From an uncultured Lachnospiraceae bacterium (GTDB taxonomy: Bacteria; Bacillota; Clostridia; Lachnospirales; Lachnospiraceae): a DNA stretch of 64,000 nucleotides. The number at the start of each line of letters is the position of its first letter. The stretch's first letter is position 1. Position numbers and translations under genes: made by a program. The stretch covers positions 62,001 to 126,000 of the forward strand of contig CACYNO010000001.1 of assembly GCA_902775895.1 (NCBI GenBank), given 5' to 3'. The notes under the pieces are model-generated. The model was not told where the DNA came from, made no database searches, and worked only from the letters and a program-made list of their open reading frames with translations. Below are positions 50,101 through 58,914 of the stretch, in pieces.

Positions 50101-51648
50101 ATGAATATAAAGAAATTACTTATTCCGATTTCAATATTATCACTTACCGTTCCCTTCGGCATGCCTGTAATGGCGGAGGAAAAAGGATCTGAATCCGTAA
50201 AAATCGTGACTGAAGAGAATATCAAGGATACTTCAAAAGAAGAGCCTTTTACCGGGTATAAAAAAGAAAAAGGCGTTGAGTATTACTATGTAAAGGGCAA
50301 GAAATATACCGGCAAGCTCACTGTGGACGGAGAAACTTTCTATTTTTCCAAAGGTGTTAAGACAAAAAAATATCTTAAGATCGAAGGGTATGAAACCGAA
50401 GTGCCTCTTAAAGGAAACAAATGGATTAATCTCAAAGGTTATTGGCATTTTGTTAAAGACGGCATGTTAGTAAAAGGATGGAAGAATTTTACCAAGGCAG
50501 ACGGGGAAAAAATAGCTCATTGCTCTTACTTTGATAACACAAATGGAAGATTATATACCGGTTGGCACAATATGAGTAAAAAAGAAGGAGAAACAACCGA
50601 TCATTACTCATACTTTGGTGAAAATGGCTGGCTTCGAACTGGTTGGCAGTGGATGGGTAAAGGGACATCTAATCCGGATGGTAATAGTCCTAAACATATA
50701 TCTTATTTTGGAAGTAACGGTTGGTTGCGTACAGGATGGGTAAAACTTGGAAAAGGAACAAGTGAACCTGACGGTAACTCGGTTATGCATTTGTCATATT
50801 TCGGAGCCAACGGTTGGCTGCGAACCGGTTGGCAGCAAATGGGGACTAAAACTAATCCTGACGGTAAGAGTAAGGTTCACTGGTCGTATTTTGGCGGGAA
50901 CGGCTGGTTACAGACCGGATGGAAGTACTTTACAGCTGCTGATGGAGAAAAGAAAAATCACTGGTCTTACTTTGGCGGTAATGGTTGGCTTGCTACCGGC
51001 TATGCTAAAGTGAATAATGTTAATTGCACTTTTTCCGGTATGGGATGGTTGAACAAGACTGAAATGGACCTTTATCAATATGTAGACCAAAATAAAGATG
51101 GTTATTATCAGGGGTGCGCAGGAGCGTCGCTTTTAATGGCTCTTAAAATGAAAGGGAAACTCAGAAACCTGAGTTATGTTGATTTTATGAATACAATGCC
51201 TCGTTCGATAGATGGTACTCCTCTTACCGGGTTCAGGGGCAATCCTAAAGCGAAGGAAGGATATATGAATGCGATTTATCCACCTGCGATAGCAAAATGG
51301 GGGAAAAGATACGGAAATGTCAGTGATATCTCAGGATGTAATGTTAACAGACTCAAAGACGAAACACGCTTGGGAAACATACCTGTGGTACTGGTTTATT
51401 ACAAATTTGATAAAAACCCGAGATTTGGTCAAAACCCCAAACTTGATCCGCAAAATTGGGGATTTTACAAATATTACATGAACGCGCATCACTTCAACAC
51501 TCTGTTAGGTTACGACTATGTCAATAACAGATATAAAGTTGCTGATCCTAATACAAGGATAGCAGGACAAGGGGATACTATGTGGATAGATGGAAAAGTT
51601 TTTGAGCGTTACTGGAACATACAAAAAGGGGCAGTGCTTGTAAAATAA
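50101..51648 (+). CDS. secreted wall-binding repeat protein with C39-like peptidase domain
   Basis: About 515 residues from ATG 50101; the earlier ATG 50080 is before the ribosome site. Signal peptide about 1-25 (ends VMAEEKG). Eight or more aromatic repeats about 45-325. The C-terminal ~190 residues match the C39-like peptidase family: QGCAGASLLMALKMKG with the nucleophile Cys, AHHFNTLLGYDYVNNRYKVADPNT with His and Asp. It should cut peptides outside the cell or in the wall. The repeats differ more from those of the three other paralogues, so it is an older copy. Confidence 0.85.
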   Translation: MNIKKLLIPISILSLTVPFGMPVMAEEKGSESVKIVTEENIKDTSKEEPFTGYKKEKGVEYYYVKGKKYTGKLTVDGETFYFSKGVKTKKYLKIEGYETEVPLKGNKWINLKGYWHFVKDGMLVKGWKNFTKADGEKIAHCSYFDNTNGRLYTGWHNMSKKEGETTDHYSYFGENGWLRTGWQWMGKGTSNPDGNSPKHISYFGSNGWLRTGWVKLGKGTSEPDGNSVMHLSYFGANGWLRTGWQQMGTKTNPDGKSKVHWSYFGGNGWLQTGWKYFTAADGEKKNHWSYFGGNGWLATGYAKVNNVNCTFSGMGWLNKTEMDLYQYVDQNKDGYYQGCAGASLLMALKMKGKLRNLSYVDFMNTMPRSIDGTPLTGFRGNPKAKEGYMNAIYPPAIAKWGKRYGNVSDISGCNVNRLKDETRLGNIPVVLVYYKFDKNPRFGQNPKLDPQNWGFYKYYMNAHHFNTLLGYDYVNNRYKVADPNTRIAGQGDTMWIDGKVFERYWNIQKGAVLVK

Positions 51649-51680
51649 AAGATGTCTTCTTAAAGTGAAATAATGGATGT

Positions 51681-52799
51681 TCAGCACTCAAAATCTTTAA
51701 AATCCCTGTAGTTTGCCAGCTTCCTTTCTGCAGATTCTTTCATTTCAATAGCGAGTTCCTTCGGCTCCAGCACAAGAACGCTGGAGCCGTATTTGCGCAA
51801 CCAGCGCTTAAATGAATTAATGCCGAGGACTTCGTCGGTATAGATCCAGGCTTTTTCGGAATGATCATCCGGGATCAGTTTCTGTATTAATTTATTGTAT
51901 TTTTTTTGAAATGCCTTATCCTTTTTGCTAAATTTTTCCAGTTTTCCGTATTTGCGGCGGTAGGTTTCGGATTCGATTTTGGAGATGATGTTTTTGGTGT
52001 TTTCTTCTATCAGTAGTGTGACTTTTGTTGGGGTGTCTTCGCCAATACCGTCTGCAGCCCACATATAATCAAGACGCTCAAAGGCTTTTTCATTGCATGG
52101 GGGCATTTTTTTGTCATTTAATGATTTGTGAAAAAGCATCCGATCAAGTCTTTTTAAATCCAAGGAATTATCCGGATTGATACTAAGTATATAGACAACT
52201 CCTTCGTCAATAGTTTCAAATATCCTGTACGCATTGTATTCTTCATAGGAGGATTTTTCTCCGGATGAATCAACATAAGAGAAGGAAATCGGATTATTAT
52301 TTTCTATGGATATTCTTATTAAATCCTGCAGACGGATTATTTTTTCAGGTGGAGAAAAGGGTGATTCCTTGATCCATACATTATCTGCATACTTCTTTTT
52401 TAAAATTTTTGATATTACATTTCTTTCTAAAGAATCAAATAATATTGGATGTTTTTCTGTATCATCTAGAACATTTAAAAAAAGTTCTTCAGAAATGAAA
52501 AAGGGAACTTCACATGAGCTTTCACGGAAAGAGATTATTGATTTTTTAAAGCTTTCTATTTCATCTTCTTCGTTGTCGTACTCCTCCCAATTACCGTATA
52601 AATGAACATGAGAGGAAAAAAAATCATTTTCCAGTAAGGATATTACATCTTTGATCAAAATATATTTTGGAATTTCTGTTATCTCATGAATTTTATTAAT
52701 TGTGAGAGTGGGATTGCCGTCATTATCGCGATAATTGTCAGAGGACAAAAGAGAAATAATAAATGTAAGTCTTTCCAGCTCATTATTATATTTTTTCAT
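51681..52799 (-). CDS. WYL-domain transcriptional regulator (gene 2 of pair)
   Basis: 372 residues on the - strand. An N-terminal helical part (wHTH-like, ELERLTFIISLLSSD), a WYL-type ligand fold (about 170-260: ISIENNNPISFSYVDSSGEKSSYEEYNAYRIFE), and the C-terminal WCX extension GINSFKRWLRKYGSSVLVLEPKELAIEMKESAERKL. WYL proteins sense ligands or nucleic acid and control defence and mobile genes. It overlaps the end of its upstream partner by 14 bases, so the two are made together and may act as a heteromer. Confidence 0.85.
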   Translation of the reverse strand: MKKYNNELERLTFIISLLSSDNYRDNDGNPTLTINKIHEITEIPKYILIKDVISLLENDFFSSHVHLYGNWEEYDNEEDEIESFKKSIISFRESSCEVPFFISEELFLNVLDDTEKHPILFDSLERNVISKILKKKYADNVWIKESPFSPPEKIIRLQDLIRISIENNNPISFSYVDSSGEKSSYEEYNAYRIFETIDEGVVYILSINPDNSLDLKRLDRMLFHKSLNDKKMPPCNEKAFERLDYMWAADGIGEDTPTKVTLLIEENTKNIISKIESETYRRKYGKLEKFSKKDKAFQKKYNKLIQKLIPDDHSEKAWIYTDEVLGINSFKRWLRKYGSSVLVLEPKELAIEMKESAERKLANYRDFKDFEC

Positions 52800-54060
52800 T
52801 TATGATTACCTCATAGTGATTGATTAATTTTTCGGTATTTTTTATTGAAGAGTTCAGTATTTCAATAGGCTTAATGACAACAGCGGAACTGCCAAAGCTT
52901 CTGATGTAGGGTAGAAAGTCATTTAAACCTGAAATATTGTCTTTATAGATAAACCAACCTTTTATTGCTTTTGATTCTTCTATCAGGGCATTGTCTCCTC
53001 TAATTTCACAAAGAGCTTCTATTTTTTTTCTGACATATGGTTTATCTTGAAAAAGGATTTCGATAAGTTTGGATTCCTCCACACTTATTGAATACATCCG
53101 ATTGAAAATATCAATAAATTCCTTGTTGTGGTATTCTATAGTGCTGTTTTTATCGGTTTCTTTAGTGTTTGTGATTGAGTCAAGTCTTATTATGGTTCGT
53201 TCTTTATTTTTGTTGATGCCAAAAACGTAAAAAGCGTTTTTTTCAACACTGTAAACCAAAAGACCGGTATGTAGACTTGTATTTAACCTGTTACCGGCGG
53301 AGTCAAAATATTCGATGTCAATTACCTTTTTTTTAAAATTCAGCTTAAGATAATCGTTTAACTTATTCTTTATTATTTCATTTATATTGTTAAAACGACC
53401 TGATGCAATATATCCGGAAAAAGTTTCAACAGAATAGTCAGGAATAACAAGGTTTAATTTATGTGCGATTTCTTTTAAAATTTCACCTTCATCCTTGGCG
53501 TGCTTGAAATTAAGATAATAATTCGGAAAAGTTTCAAACACATCTGTATCGTCAAGATAAGTCAGAAGCGGCGCAGATTCAGAAATTGAGATTTCAAATC
53601 TATTGTGTTCCACGGATTGTTTAATTAGATATCCCTTTTCGATTAAACGATTAATGATTTTTCTGATTTTATCATTAGATAATGGATATGAATCTTCGAA
53701 ATATTTTTTGTATATTTTAACAATGTTTTCAATATTTATTTTATGTATTGTTTCATAAGAAAGCATAAAAAGTATAATCCATTCATCAACTGTATTGTTA
53801 CTTGAAAGCTCATACCCATCCAGATGATCACATTTAGGATTAATCACATTGTTTTTATCAGTAAGCGTGTAGGCGTTTGTTGAATTATCCTTCATAATGA
53901 CACCGGTTTTGGTAAGAACCGAAACAACATTCTGAGCTGTTCTTTTTTTCTTCTGAAGTCGTTCCATAATATCTTCAAGAGTACATGGTCCTTTATTAAA
54001 TAAAAGATCAACAACCTGCTCACAATGCTCATTCATGCCTTTATTAATTTTTTCGCTCAA
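52786..54060 (-). CDS. WYL-domain transcriptional regulator (gene 1 of pair)
   Basis: About 424 residues. The likely start is TTG at 54058-54060, because ggaggtgatta lies just before it; the ATG at 54075 is part of that ribosome site. It has a winged helix at the N-terminus (CEQVVDLLFNKGPCTLEDIMERLQKKKRTAQNVVSVLTKTGVI), a second helical part, a WYL fold around IDIEYFDSAGNRLNTSLHTGLLVYSV, and the C-terminal WCX part SGLNDFLPYIRSFGSSAVVIKPIEILN. It is divergent from the 58-residue gene, with promoter copy E in the gap. Confidence 0.85.
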   Translation of the reverse strand: MSEKINKGMNEHCEQVVDLLFNKGPCTLEDIMERLQKKKRTAQNVVSVLTKTGVIMKDNSTNAYTLTDKNNVINPKCDHLDGYELSSNNTVDEWIILFMLSYETIHKINIENIVKIYKKYFEDSYPLSNDKIRKIINRLIEKGYLIKQSVEHNRFEISISESAPLLTYLDDTDVFETFPNYYLNFKHAKDEGEILKEIAHKLNLVIPDYSVETFSGYIASGRFNNINEIIKNKLNDYLKLNFKKKVIDIEYFDSAGNRLNTSLHTGLLVYSVEKNAFYVFGINKNKERTIIRLDSITNTKETDKNSTIEYHNKEFIDIFNRMYSISVEESKLIEILFQDKPYVRKKIEALCEIRGDNALIEESKAIKGWFIYKDNISGLNDFLPYIRSFGSSAVVIKPIEILNSSIKNTEKLINHYEVIINEKI

Positions 54061-54105
54061 TGTAATCACCTCCATTTTTCATTATAACACCATAGAAAAC
54101 TTCTT

Positions 54106-54138
54106 GTGCAAAAAATACATAAACTGATGGGGTATATT
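54106..54138 (+). promoter_or_regulatory. GTGCAAAAA promoter motif, copy E
   Basis: GTGCAAAAA starts at 54106, CTGATG is at +18, and the -10 TATATT is 54133-54138, just between the divergent WYL operon (start 54060) and the 58-residue gene (start 54184). It therefore could be controlled by the WYL proteins. Confidence 0.65.
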
Positions 54139-54183
54139 GTTTTCAGAAACAAAGAAATCCTCAGATAAACAAGGAGACCAGCT

Positions 54184-54360
54184 ATGAACAAAGGAAAAAG
54201 AAAAAACATATATGGCGTAAAAATGTACGTTAAGTACGAAAAAAAGAGCATAAAAGAAAGAGGGGCGATGCCACGTCCCGTGGTGTTTGCTACAAAAAAA
54301 GACTATAGGCGCTCAAGGGAAAAAAGAAAAATGAAAAAGGAGATAAGTGAATCAGCATAA
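54184..54360 (+). CDS. 58-residue very basic protein
   Basis: 58 codons and a stop. It has MNKGKRKNIYGVKMYVKYEKKS near the start, PRPVVFATKKDYRRSREKRK later, and about a third of residues Lys or Arg. The start has caaggagacc upstream, which supports translation. No family is recognised; it may bind nucleic acid or the wall. It has its own promoter copy E, and stops 4 bases before the tRNA on the other strand. Confidence 0.6.
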   Translation: MNKGKRKNIYGVKMYVKYEKKSIKERGAMPRPVVFATKKDYRRSREKRKMKKEISESA

Positions 54361-54364
54361 AAAA

Positions 54365-54446
54365 TACGGATGACAGGAATTGAACCTGCACGTCTGTTGA
54401 CAATAGAACCTAAATCTATCGCGTCTGCCAGTTCCGCCACATCCGC
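54365..54446 (-). tRNA. tRNA-Leu (anticodon TAG)
   Basis: 82 nt read right to left: GCGGATGTGGCGG..., with acceptor arm GCGGATG pairing with CATCCGT, a D-arm, the anticodon loop TTTAGGT between ATAGA and TCTAT, a long variable arm as in leucine tRNAs, and the T-arm GGTTCAATTC. The anticodon TAG reads CUA/CUG. No CCA is encoded. It begins right after the T-run of the SRP RNA, so both can be on one transcript. Confidence 0.93.
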
Positions 54447-54453
54447 AAAAAAA

Positions 54454-54722
54454 CCGCGCGTATGATCTCGAACTCATACCCCGGACGTTTCCTTCAAAAC
54501 ACAAGCTCGATCCAGGCACCCTTTCGGCACACGGAAGATTCCATTTAATGCTGCTTCGTTCCCGACCTGACATGATTCGTGGATTTCCGTTGCGAAAGAC
54601 CCAAACGTCATCGCCGCGTTATGGAGGGCTGCTCCAAAATAATTCGCCCTTAACCAGACATCACCCCTGCTATAGCGGATTTCACAGGTACAAGGCGCCG
54701 CTACTGCCCCGGCTGCGCGGTA
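54454..54722 (-). ncRNA. ffs: signal recognition particle RNA (large bacterial type)
   Basis: About 269 nt on the - strand. It has the Alu-domain opening GCAGTAGCGGCGCC and the apical domain ATGTCAGGTCGGGAACGAAGCAGC with the GGAA loop at 54559-54562, where Ffh binds. The 5' ACCGCGC and 3' GCGCGGT close the molecule, followed by seven T. The length is that of Bacillus/Clostridium 6S-type SRP RNA rather than the 4.5S form. Confidence 0.93.
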
Positions 54723-54727
54723 TGAAG

Positions 54728-54756
54728 ATTATATTGATTTTATCGATTAAAGTCAA
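54728..54756 (-). promoter_or_regulatory. sigma-A promoter of the SRP RNA
   Basis: On the - strand TTGACT (54751-54756) is followed after 17 bases by TATAAT (54728-54733), 6 bases before the predicted SRP RNA 5' end. This is close to the consensus, as expected for a highly expressed stable RNA. Confidence 0.85.
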
Positions 54757-54834
54757 ATGTTATGTACTTTTTTAAAAAAAAGTTTTAAAATGTACGGGAA
54801 TTTAAATTGTTATGTTAATAAGGGGATGAATTTT

Positions 54835-56097
54835 ATGAAAGAAAAGATTTTGCTTATCCCTGTACTTGCCGGAGTATTTGGGATGACGGGATGCGGTTTT
54901 TTCGGTATGGGCGACTATAACGAAAGAAAAGAAAAAGAGTCTGAGACAGAGCAGGTATCAGAAGAGGAGACCACAACCACAAAACCTGAGGAGAAGGTGG
55001 AGGAAGTGTCGCTTATAGCCTGCGGCGATAACCTGATCCATGATACGGTGTATAAAAAGTTTTACGATGATAAAAATGACACATATGACTTTGTGCCTCT
55101 TTATGAGGATATAGCTCCGACTATCAAAAAATACGATCTTGCGGTGATAAACCAGGAGACTATATTTGTAAAGGACAATGCCGATGTTTCCAATTATCCC
55201 GCATTCGGCACTCCCCAGGTCATGGGAGATGCACTGGTAACCTCCGGGTATGATATTATTCTTTCAGCTACTAACCATACGATGGATAAAGGAACAAGCG
55301 CTATCCAGGGAATGGTTGAGTACTGGAGGGAGAATTATCCCCAGATTACCCTTCTGGGAGTGCATGATTCTAAAGAAGACTATGATTCCATAAATTATGT
55401 TACGAAAAACGGGATCAAGTTTGCCATGTTCAACTATACTTACGGGTTAAACGGCATTGAGCTTCCCGAAGGAAAAGAATACATGGTCAATCTTCTTGAT
55501 GATAAGGATAAGTTCTTAAAGGATATAAAGACTGCGGAAAATGAAGCGGATGTGACCGTATGCTTCCTTCACATAGGAGAAGAATACACGTATGAACCTA
55601 CGGAGTTTCAGGTGGAATATATAGAAGACGTGATAGATGCAGGGGCGGATGTGGTGATCTGTGCCCATCCCCATGTTATAGAACCATACGGAACCGTGCA
55701 GACTGACAATGGGAATACGGGGGTCGTATTCTATTCCTGCGGGAATTTTGTATCGGGACAGGATGAGATAGACAGGCTTCTGGGAGGAATGGCCACGGTC
55801 AACTTCAAGAAGACAACCGTCGGGGAAGATTCGGAAGTCGAGGTTACAGGCTATGATTTTATACCTGTCGTGACGCATTACACCCGGTCTGAGGAAAATG
55901 TGTATCTTCTTGAAGATTATACCGAGACCCTTGCAGACGAGCACCTTATAAAAAATTATGACAACAGATTTTCTGCCGCCTATCTGAAAGAACTCTTTGA
56001 TGATATAGCCGGAAAGCCCTTTGATGATACAAAAACACAGGCTGCGTCTTCCACAACTGCATCCGAGGAAACAGATGACGAGGATGAGGAAGAGTGA
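54835..56097 (+). CDS. CapA-family lipoprotein (PGA_cap domain)
   Basis: About 420 residues from ATG 54835 (aagggga upstream). A lipoprotein signal ends at GMTGC, so it should be tethered outside. A Glu/Thr-rich linker is followed by the CapA/PGA_cap metallophosphatase fold: IACGDNLIHD, INQETIF, SATNHTMDKG, HIGEEYTYEPTEFQ and CAHPHVIEPYG, which hold the metal-binding residues. It ends in an acidic tail. CapA-like proteins act in capsule or poly-glutamate production, but single copies without capBC have unknown targets. It ends 3 bases from the convergent hydrolase gene. Confidence 0.9.
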   Translation: MKEKILLIPVLAGVFGMTGCGFFGMGDYNERKEKESETEQVSEEETTTTKPEEKVEEVSLIACGDNLIHDTVYKKFYDDKNDTYDFVPLYEDIAPTIKKYDLAVINQETIFVKDNADVSNYPAFGTPQVMGDALVTSGYDIILSATNHTMDKGTSAIQGMVEYWRENYPQITLLGVHDSKEDYDSINYVTKNGIKFAMFNYTYGLNGIELPEGKEYMVNLLDDKDKFLKDIKTAENEADVTVCFLHIGEEYTYEPTEFQVEYIEDVIDAGADVVICAHPHVIEPYGTVQTDNGNTGVVFYSCGNFVSGQDEIDRLLGGMATVNFKKTTVGEDSEVEVTGYDFIPVVTHYTRSEENVYLLEDYTETLADEHLIKNYDNRFSAAYLKELFDDIAGKPFDDTKTQAASSTTASEETDDEDEEE

Positions 56098-56100
56098 TCT

Positions 56101-57084
56101 TTAGTTAATATATCTGTCCGTAAAATCAAATATCTTTTTAAAGTAAGTATCCCTGTCGTAAAAGCATGCGCATACGTGCTCAGCCTCGGGAACTGTGTAC
56201 AGCTCTTTCGGTTCATTTGCCGAATCAAAAAGAATGCGCACGTTCTCAAAGGGCACAAAGGAATCCCCTTCCGCATGTATAAAGAGCGTGGGGATACTGC
56301 TTTTTTTAAGCTGTTCGCATGAGTCGGCATTTAAGAAAGAATAACCGGCCTTATGCCTTGCCACAAGGTCTGCCACATTAAGCAGAGGAAAAGATGGTAT
56401 GTGATAAGATTCTTTCATCAGAGTCCTGTACATCCCACCCACAGAAGTGTAACCGCTGTCTTCTATGCAGACCTTCACATTGCCGGGAAGTTTTTCTCCG
56501 CAAGCCATCATAACGGAAGCCGCGCCCATTGACTGTCCGAAAAGGACTATGGAGGCATCAGGATCAAGGTATGATATGTGTTCACACCATTTTTTGATAT
56601 CAAGACGTTCAAGCCAGCCCATGCCTATATATTCGCCTCCGCTTTTGCCGTGAGCACGCTGGTCTACGAAAAGAACATTGAAGCCTTTTTTATAAAAATC
56701 AGCAAGGTAGCAGTACATATCTTCAAGATGGCAGTTATATCCGTGTACAATGATGACATATTTGTGTGAGTTCTCCTGCTTAAAAAGCTCACCGTAAAGT
56801 CTTATACCGTCACTTGCGGTAATATATTTTTCCTCTTTTTTGATATCATCCATAAGAGCCTTTGATTCTTCAAGCATTTCTTTATGGGTGGCAAACATAC
56901 TGCGTATCATCTGCTTGCTTTTATGTTCCATTGATTCATGGCGTCTTTTTTCGTTGGAATACTTTTTCTTGCCCCGTCTGATAGCGACATTTACATAATA
57001 GTGTCCGGCAAGGACCAGAAAGCCCGCAGACAGACCTGCTATCAGTCCTCCGGCGATGATCGCTCTTTTTGTGATTTTGTTCAT
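56101..57084 (-). CDS. membrane-anchored alpha/beta hydrolase
   Basis: 327 residues on the - strand. One N-terminal membrane span (about 7-32). The hydrolase fold has the oxyanion motif IVHGYNCHLED, the nucleophile elbow GQSMGAAS, Asp in HAEGDSFVPF and His in EAEHVCAC. The substrate is unknown; related proteins are acyl-ester hydrolases. It is separate from its convergent neighbour and divergent from gltX. Confidence 0.88.
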   Translation of the reverse strand: MNKITKRAIIAGGLIAGLSAGFLVLAGHYYVNVAIRRGKKKYSNEKRRHESMEHKSKQMIRSMFATHKEMLEESKALMDDIKKEEKYITASDGIRLYGELFKQENSHKYVIIVHGYNCHLEDMYCYLADFYKKGFNVLFVDQRAHGKSGGEYIGMGWLERLDIKKWCEHISYLDPDASIVLFGQSMGAASVMMACGEKLPGNVKVCIEDSGYTSVGGMYRTLMKESYHIPSFPLLNVADLVARHKAGYSFLNADSCEQLKKSSIPTLFIHAEGDSFVPFENVRILFDSANEPKELYTVPEAEHVCACFYDRDTYFKKIFDFTDRYIN

Positions 57085-57151
57085 GGTAAATATTCCTTTC
57101 CTAATAACCTATGCCATCATTGTACCAAATCAAGTCAAGTAATATATCCGG

Positions 57152-57181
57152 TTGTAAGGTACATTTGCTTTATGCTATACT
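57152..57181 (+). promoter_or_regulatory. promoter of the gltX operon
   Basis: TTGTAA (57152-57157) and TATACT (57176-57181) with an 18-base spacer, about 54 bases before the gltX start. A short stem (GGCGC/GCGCC, about 57194-57217) is in the leader and may be a small RNA hairpin. Confidence 0.55.
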
Positions 57182-57234
57182 TACCGGTAACATGGGCGCA
57201 GTATGTTTGGTAGCGCCAAAAAGGAAGGCTGATT

Positions 57235-58899
57235 ATGACACCTGATGATTATTTAGAACTGTCGAATATTCTTTTTAAAGATGAAAATTTAAAGACTCCG
57301 GAGGAATATGAGGAGATGTTCCCCTACAGGAAGCTCCCGAACAAAGCGGAGGTTACAAGGCTTGCGCCAAGTCCTACGGGATTTATTCACCTTGGAAATC
57401 TTTACAGTGCTCTGGCGGACGAGCGTATAGCTCATTCCCGCGACGGAGTGTTCTTTTTGAGGATTGAAGATACGGATGCCAAGAGGAAAGTGGACGGTGC
57501 TGTGGAACTGGTTATCGATTCCCTAAGGTATTTCGGTATCGAGTTTGACGAGGGAGCGGGATTTCCGGAGGACGCACCTCAAAACGTTTACGGTCCTTAT
57601 ACCCAGAGCGAGAGAAAAGATATATATCACACTTACGCAAAAGAATTAGTGAAAAAGGGTCTTGCATACCCATGCTTTTGTGATGAGGATGAGTTGGATG
57701 CCATCAGAAAAACCCAGGAAGAAGCAAAGGAGCTTACGGGGTATTACGGAAAGTATGCCGTGTGGAGAGAAAAGTCGCTTGATGAGATAAAAGCGGCTCT
57801 TGACGCAGGAAAGCCCTATGTTTTAAGGCTGAGATCTTCCGGTACGCCGGATAAGGAGTTTGTCTTTGAGGATGAGATAAAAGGAAAGGTGAACCTTCCC
57901 GAAAACATTCATGATGTTGTTATCTTAAAGAAGGACGGTATTCCCACATACCATTTTGCTCATGCGGTAGATGACCACCTGATGCGTACGACCTTGGTGG
58001 TGCGGGGTACAGAGTGGCTGGCCTCTGTTCCGACTCATGTGGAACTGTTCAATGCTCTTGGATTCAAACTGCCTAAATATGCTCATACTGCACATATGAT
58101 GAAGACGGACCCCGAGACTGGAGGAAAGAGAAAGCTTTCCAAAAGAAGCGATCCTGAGATGTCTCTTGAGTTTTACAAAAAAGACGGATATCATCCGCGC
58201 TGTTTAAAAGTGTATCTTCTCACCCTGCTTAATTCGGATTTTGAGGAATGGCACAGGAACAATCCTGATAAAGAACTTGATGAATTTCCCTTCTCCGTTA
58301 AGAAGATGAACAACTCTGGTGCTCTTTTTGACATGGATAAACTGGAAAATATCTGTAAAAACGAGTTATCGGAGCTTGAAGAGACGGAAGTTTACGCATT
58401 CCTGGAGAACTGGGCAAAGGGATATACTCCCGAAAAGCTGGATACTTATTTTTCAGATAAAGAGAAAACCCTGGATATTTTAAGACTTTATATGGGTGTC
58501 GGGCAGAAGCGCAGAAGAAAAGACTTTGTAAATGCTGCACAGGCCATGGATCTGATCTCATTCTTTTTTGAAGAAAAAGAAAATCCTGAGGATGAGTTCC
58601 GACAGCAGCCTGAAGTAAAGAATGCCATATTAAAGGACTATCTTGAAAGCTTTGATTATAACGATGACAACAGTCAGTGGTTTGATAAGCTTAAAAGTAT
58701 CGCACAAAAAAACGGATTTGCCACGGACAGAAAAGACTATAAGGAAAACCCCGATAAGTACAAGGGTGAGACATCTGATGTAGCCGAGGTGATAAGGATC
58801 GCAGTTACGGGACGCGCCAACACACCGGATCTGTGGGGTATAATCCATATAATGGGCGAGGAGCAGATGCGTGAGAGAATAATGCGTCGAATTGATTAA
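57235..58899 (+). CDS. gltX: glutamyl-tRNA synthetase
   Basis: Charges tRNA with glutamate. 554 residues. Class I signatures are the HIGH-type block LAPSPTGFIHLGNLY and the KMSKS-type block KRKLSKRSDPEMSLEFY. The N-terminal ~40 residues before the catalytic core are longer than usual. A glnS gene is also present at the end of this operon, so a strictly discriminating or non-discriminating nature cannot be decided here. It starts at ATG 57235 after aaaaaggaagg. Confidence 0.95.
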   Translation: MTPDDYLELSNILFKDENLKTPEEYEEMFPYRKLPNKAEVTRLAPSPTGFIHLGNLYSALADERIAHSRDGVFFLRIEDTDAKRKVDGAVELVIDSLRYFGIEFDEGAGFPEDAPQNVYGPYTQSERKDIYHTYAKELVKKGLAYPCFCDEDELDAIRKTQEEAKELTGYYGKYAVWREKSLDEIKAALDAGKPYVLRLRSSGTPDKEFVFEDEIKGKVNLPENIHDVVILKKDGIPTYHFAHAVDDHLMRTTLVVRGTEWLASVPTHVELFNALGFKLPKYAHTAHMMKTDPETGGKRKLSKRSDPEMSLEFYKKDGYHPRCLKVYLLTLLNSDFEEWHRNNPDKELDEFPFSVKKMNNSGALFDMDKLENICKNELSELEETEVYAFLENWAKGYTPEKLDTYFSDKEKTLDILRLYMGVGQKRRRKDFVNAAQAMDLISFFFEEKENPEDEFRQQPEVKNAILKDYLESFDYNDDNSQWFDKLKSIAQKNGFATDRKDYKENPDKYKGETSDVAEVIRIAVTGRANTPDLWGIIHIMGEEQMRERIMRRID

Positions 58900-58914
58900 T
58901 AGAAGGAGGAAAGT

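Noticed and set aside
54548-54775. 75-codon + strand frame across the SRP RNA
   Set aside because: It lies on the complementary strand of the SRP RNA and has no protein-like composition.
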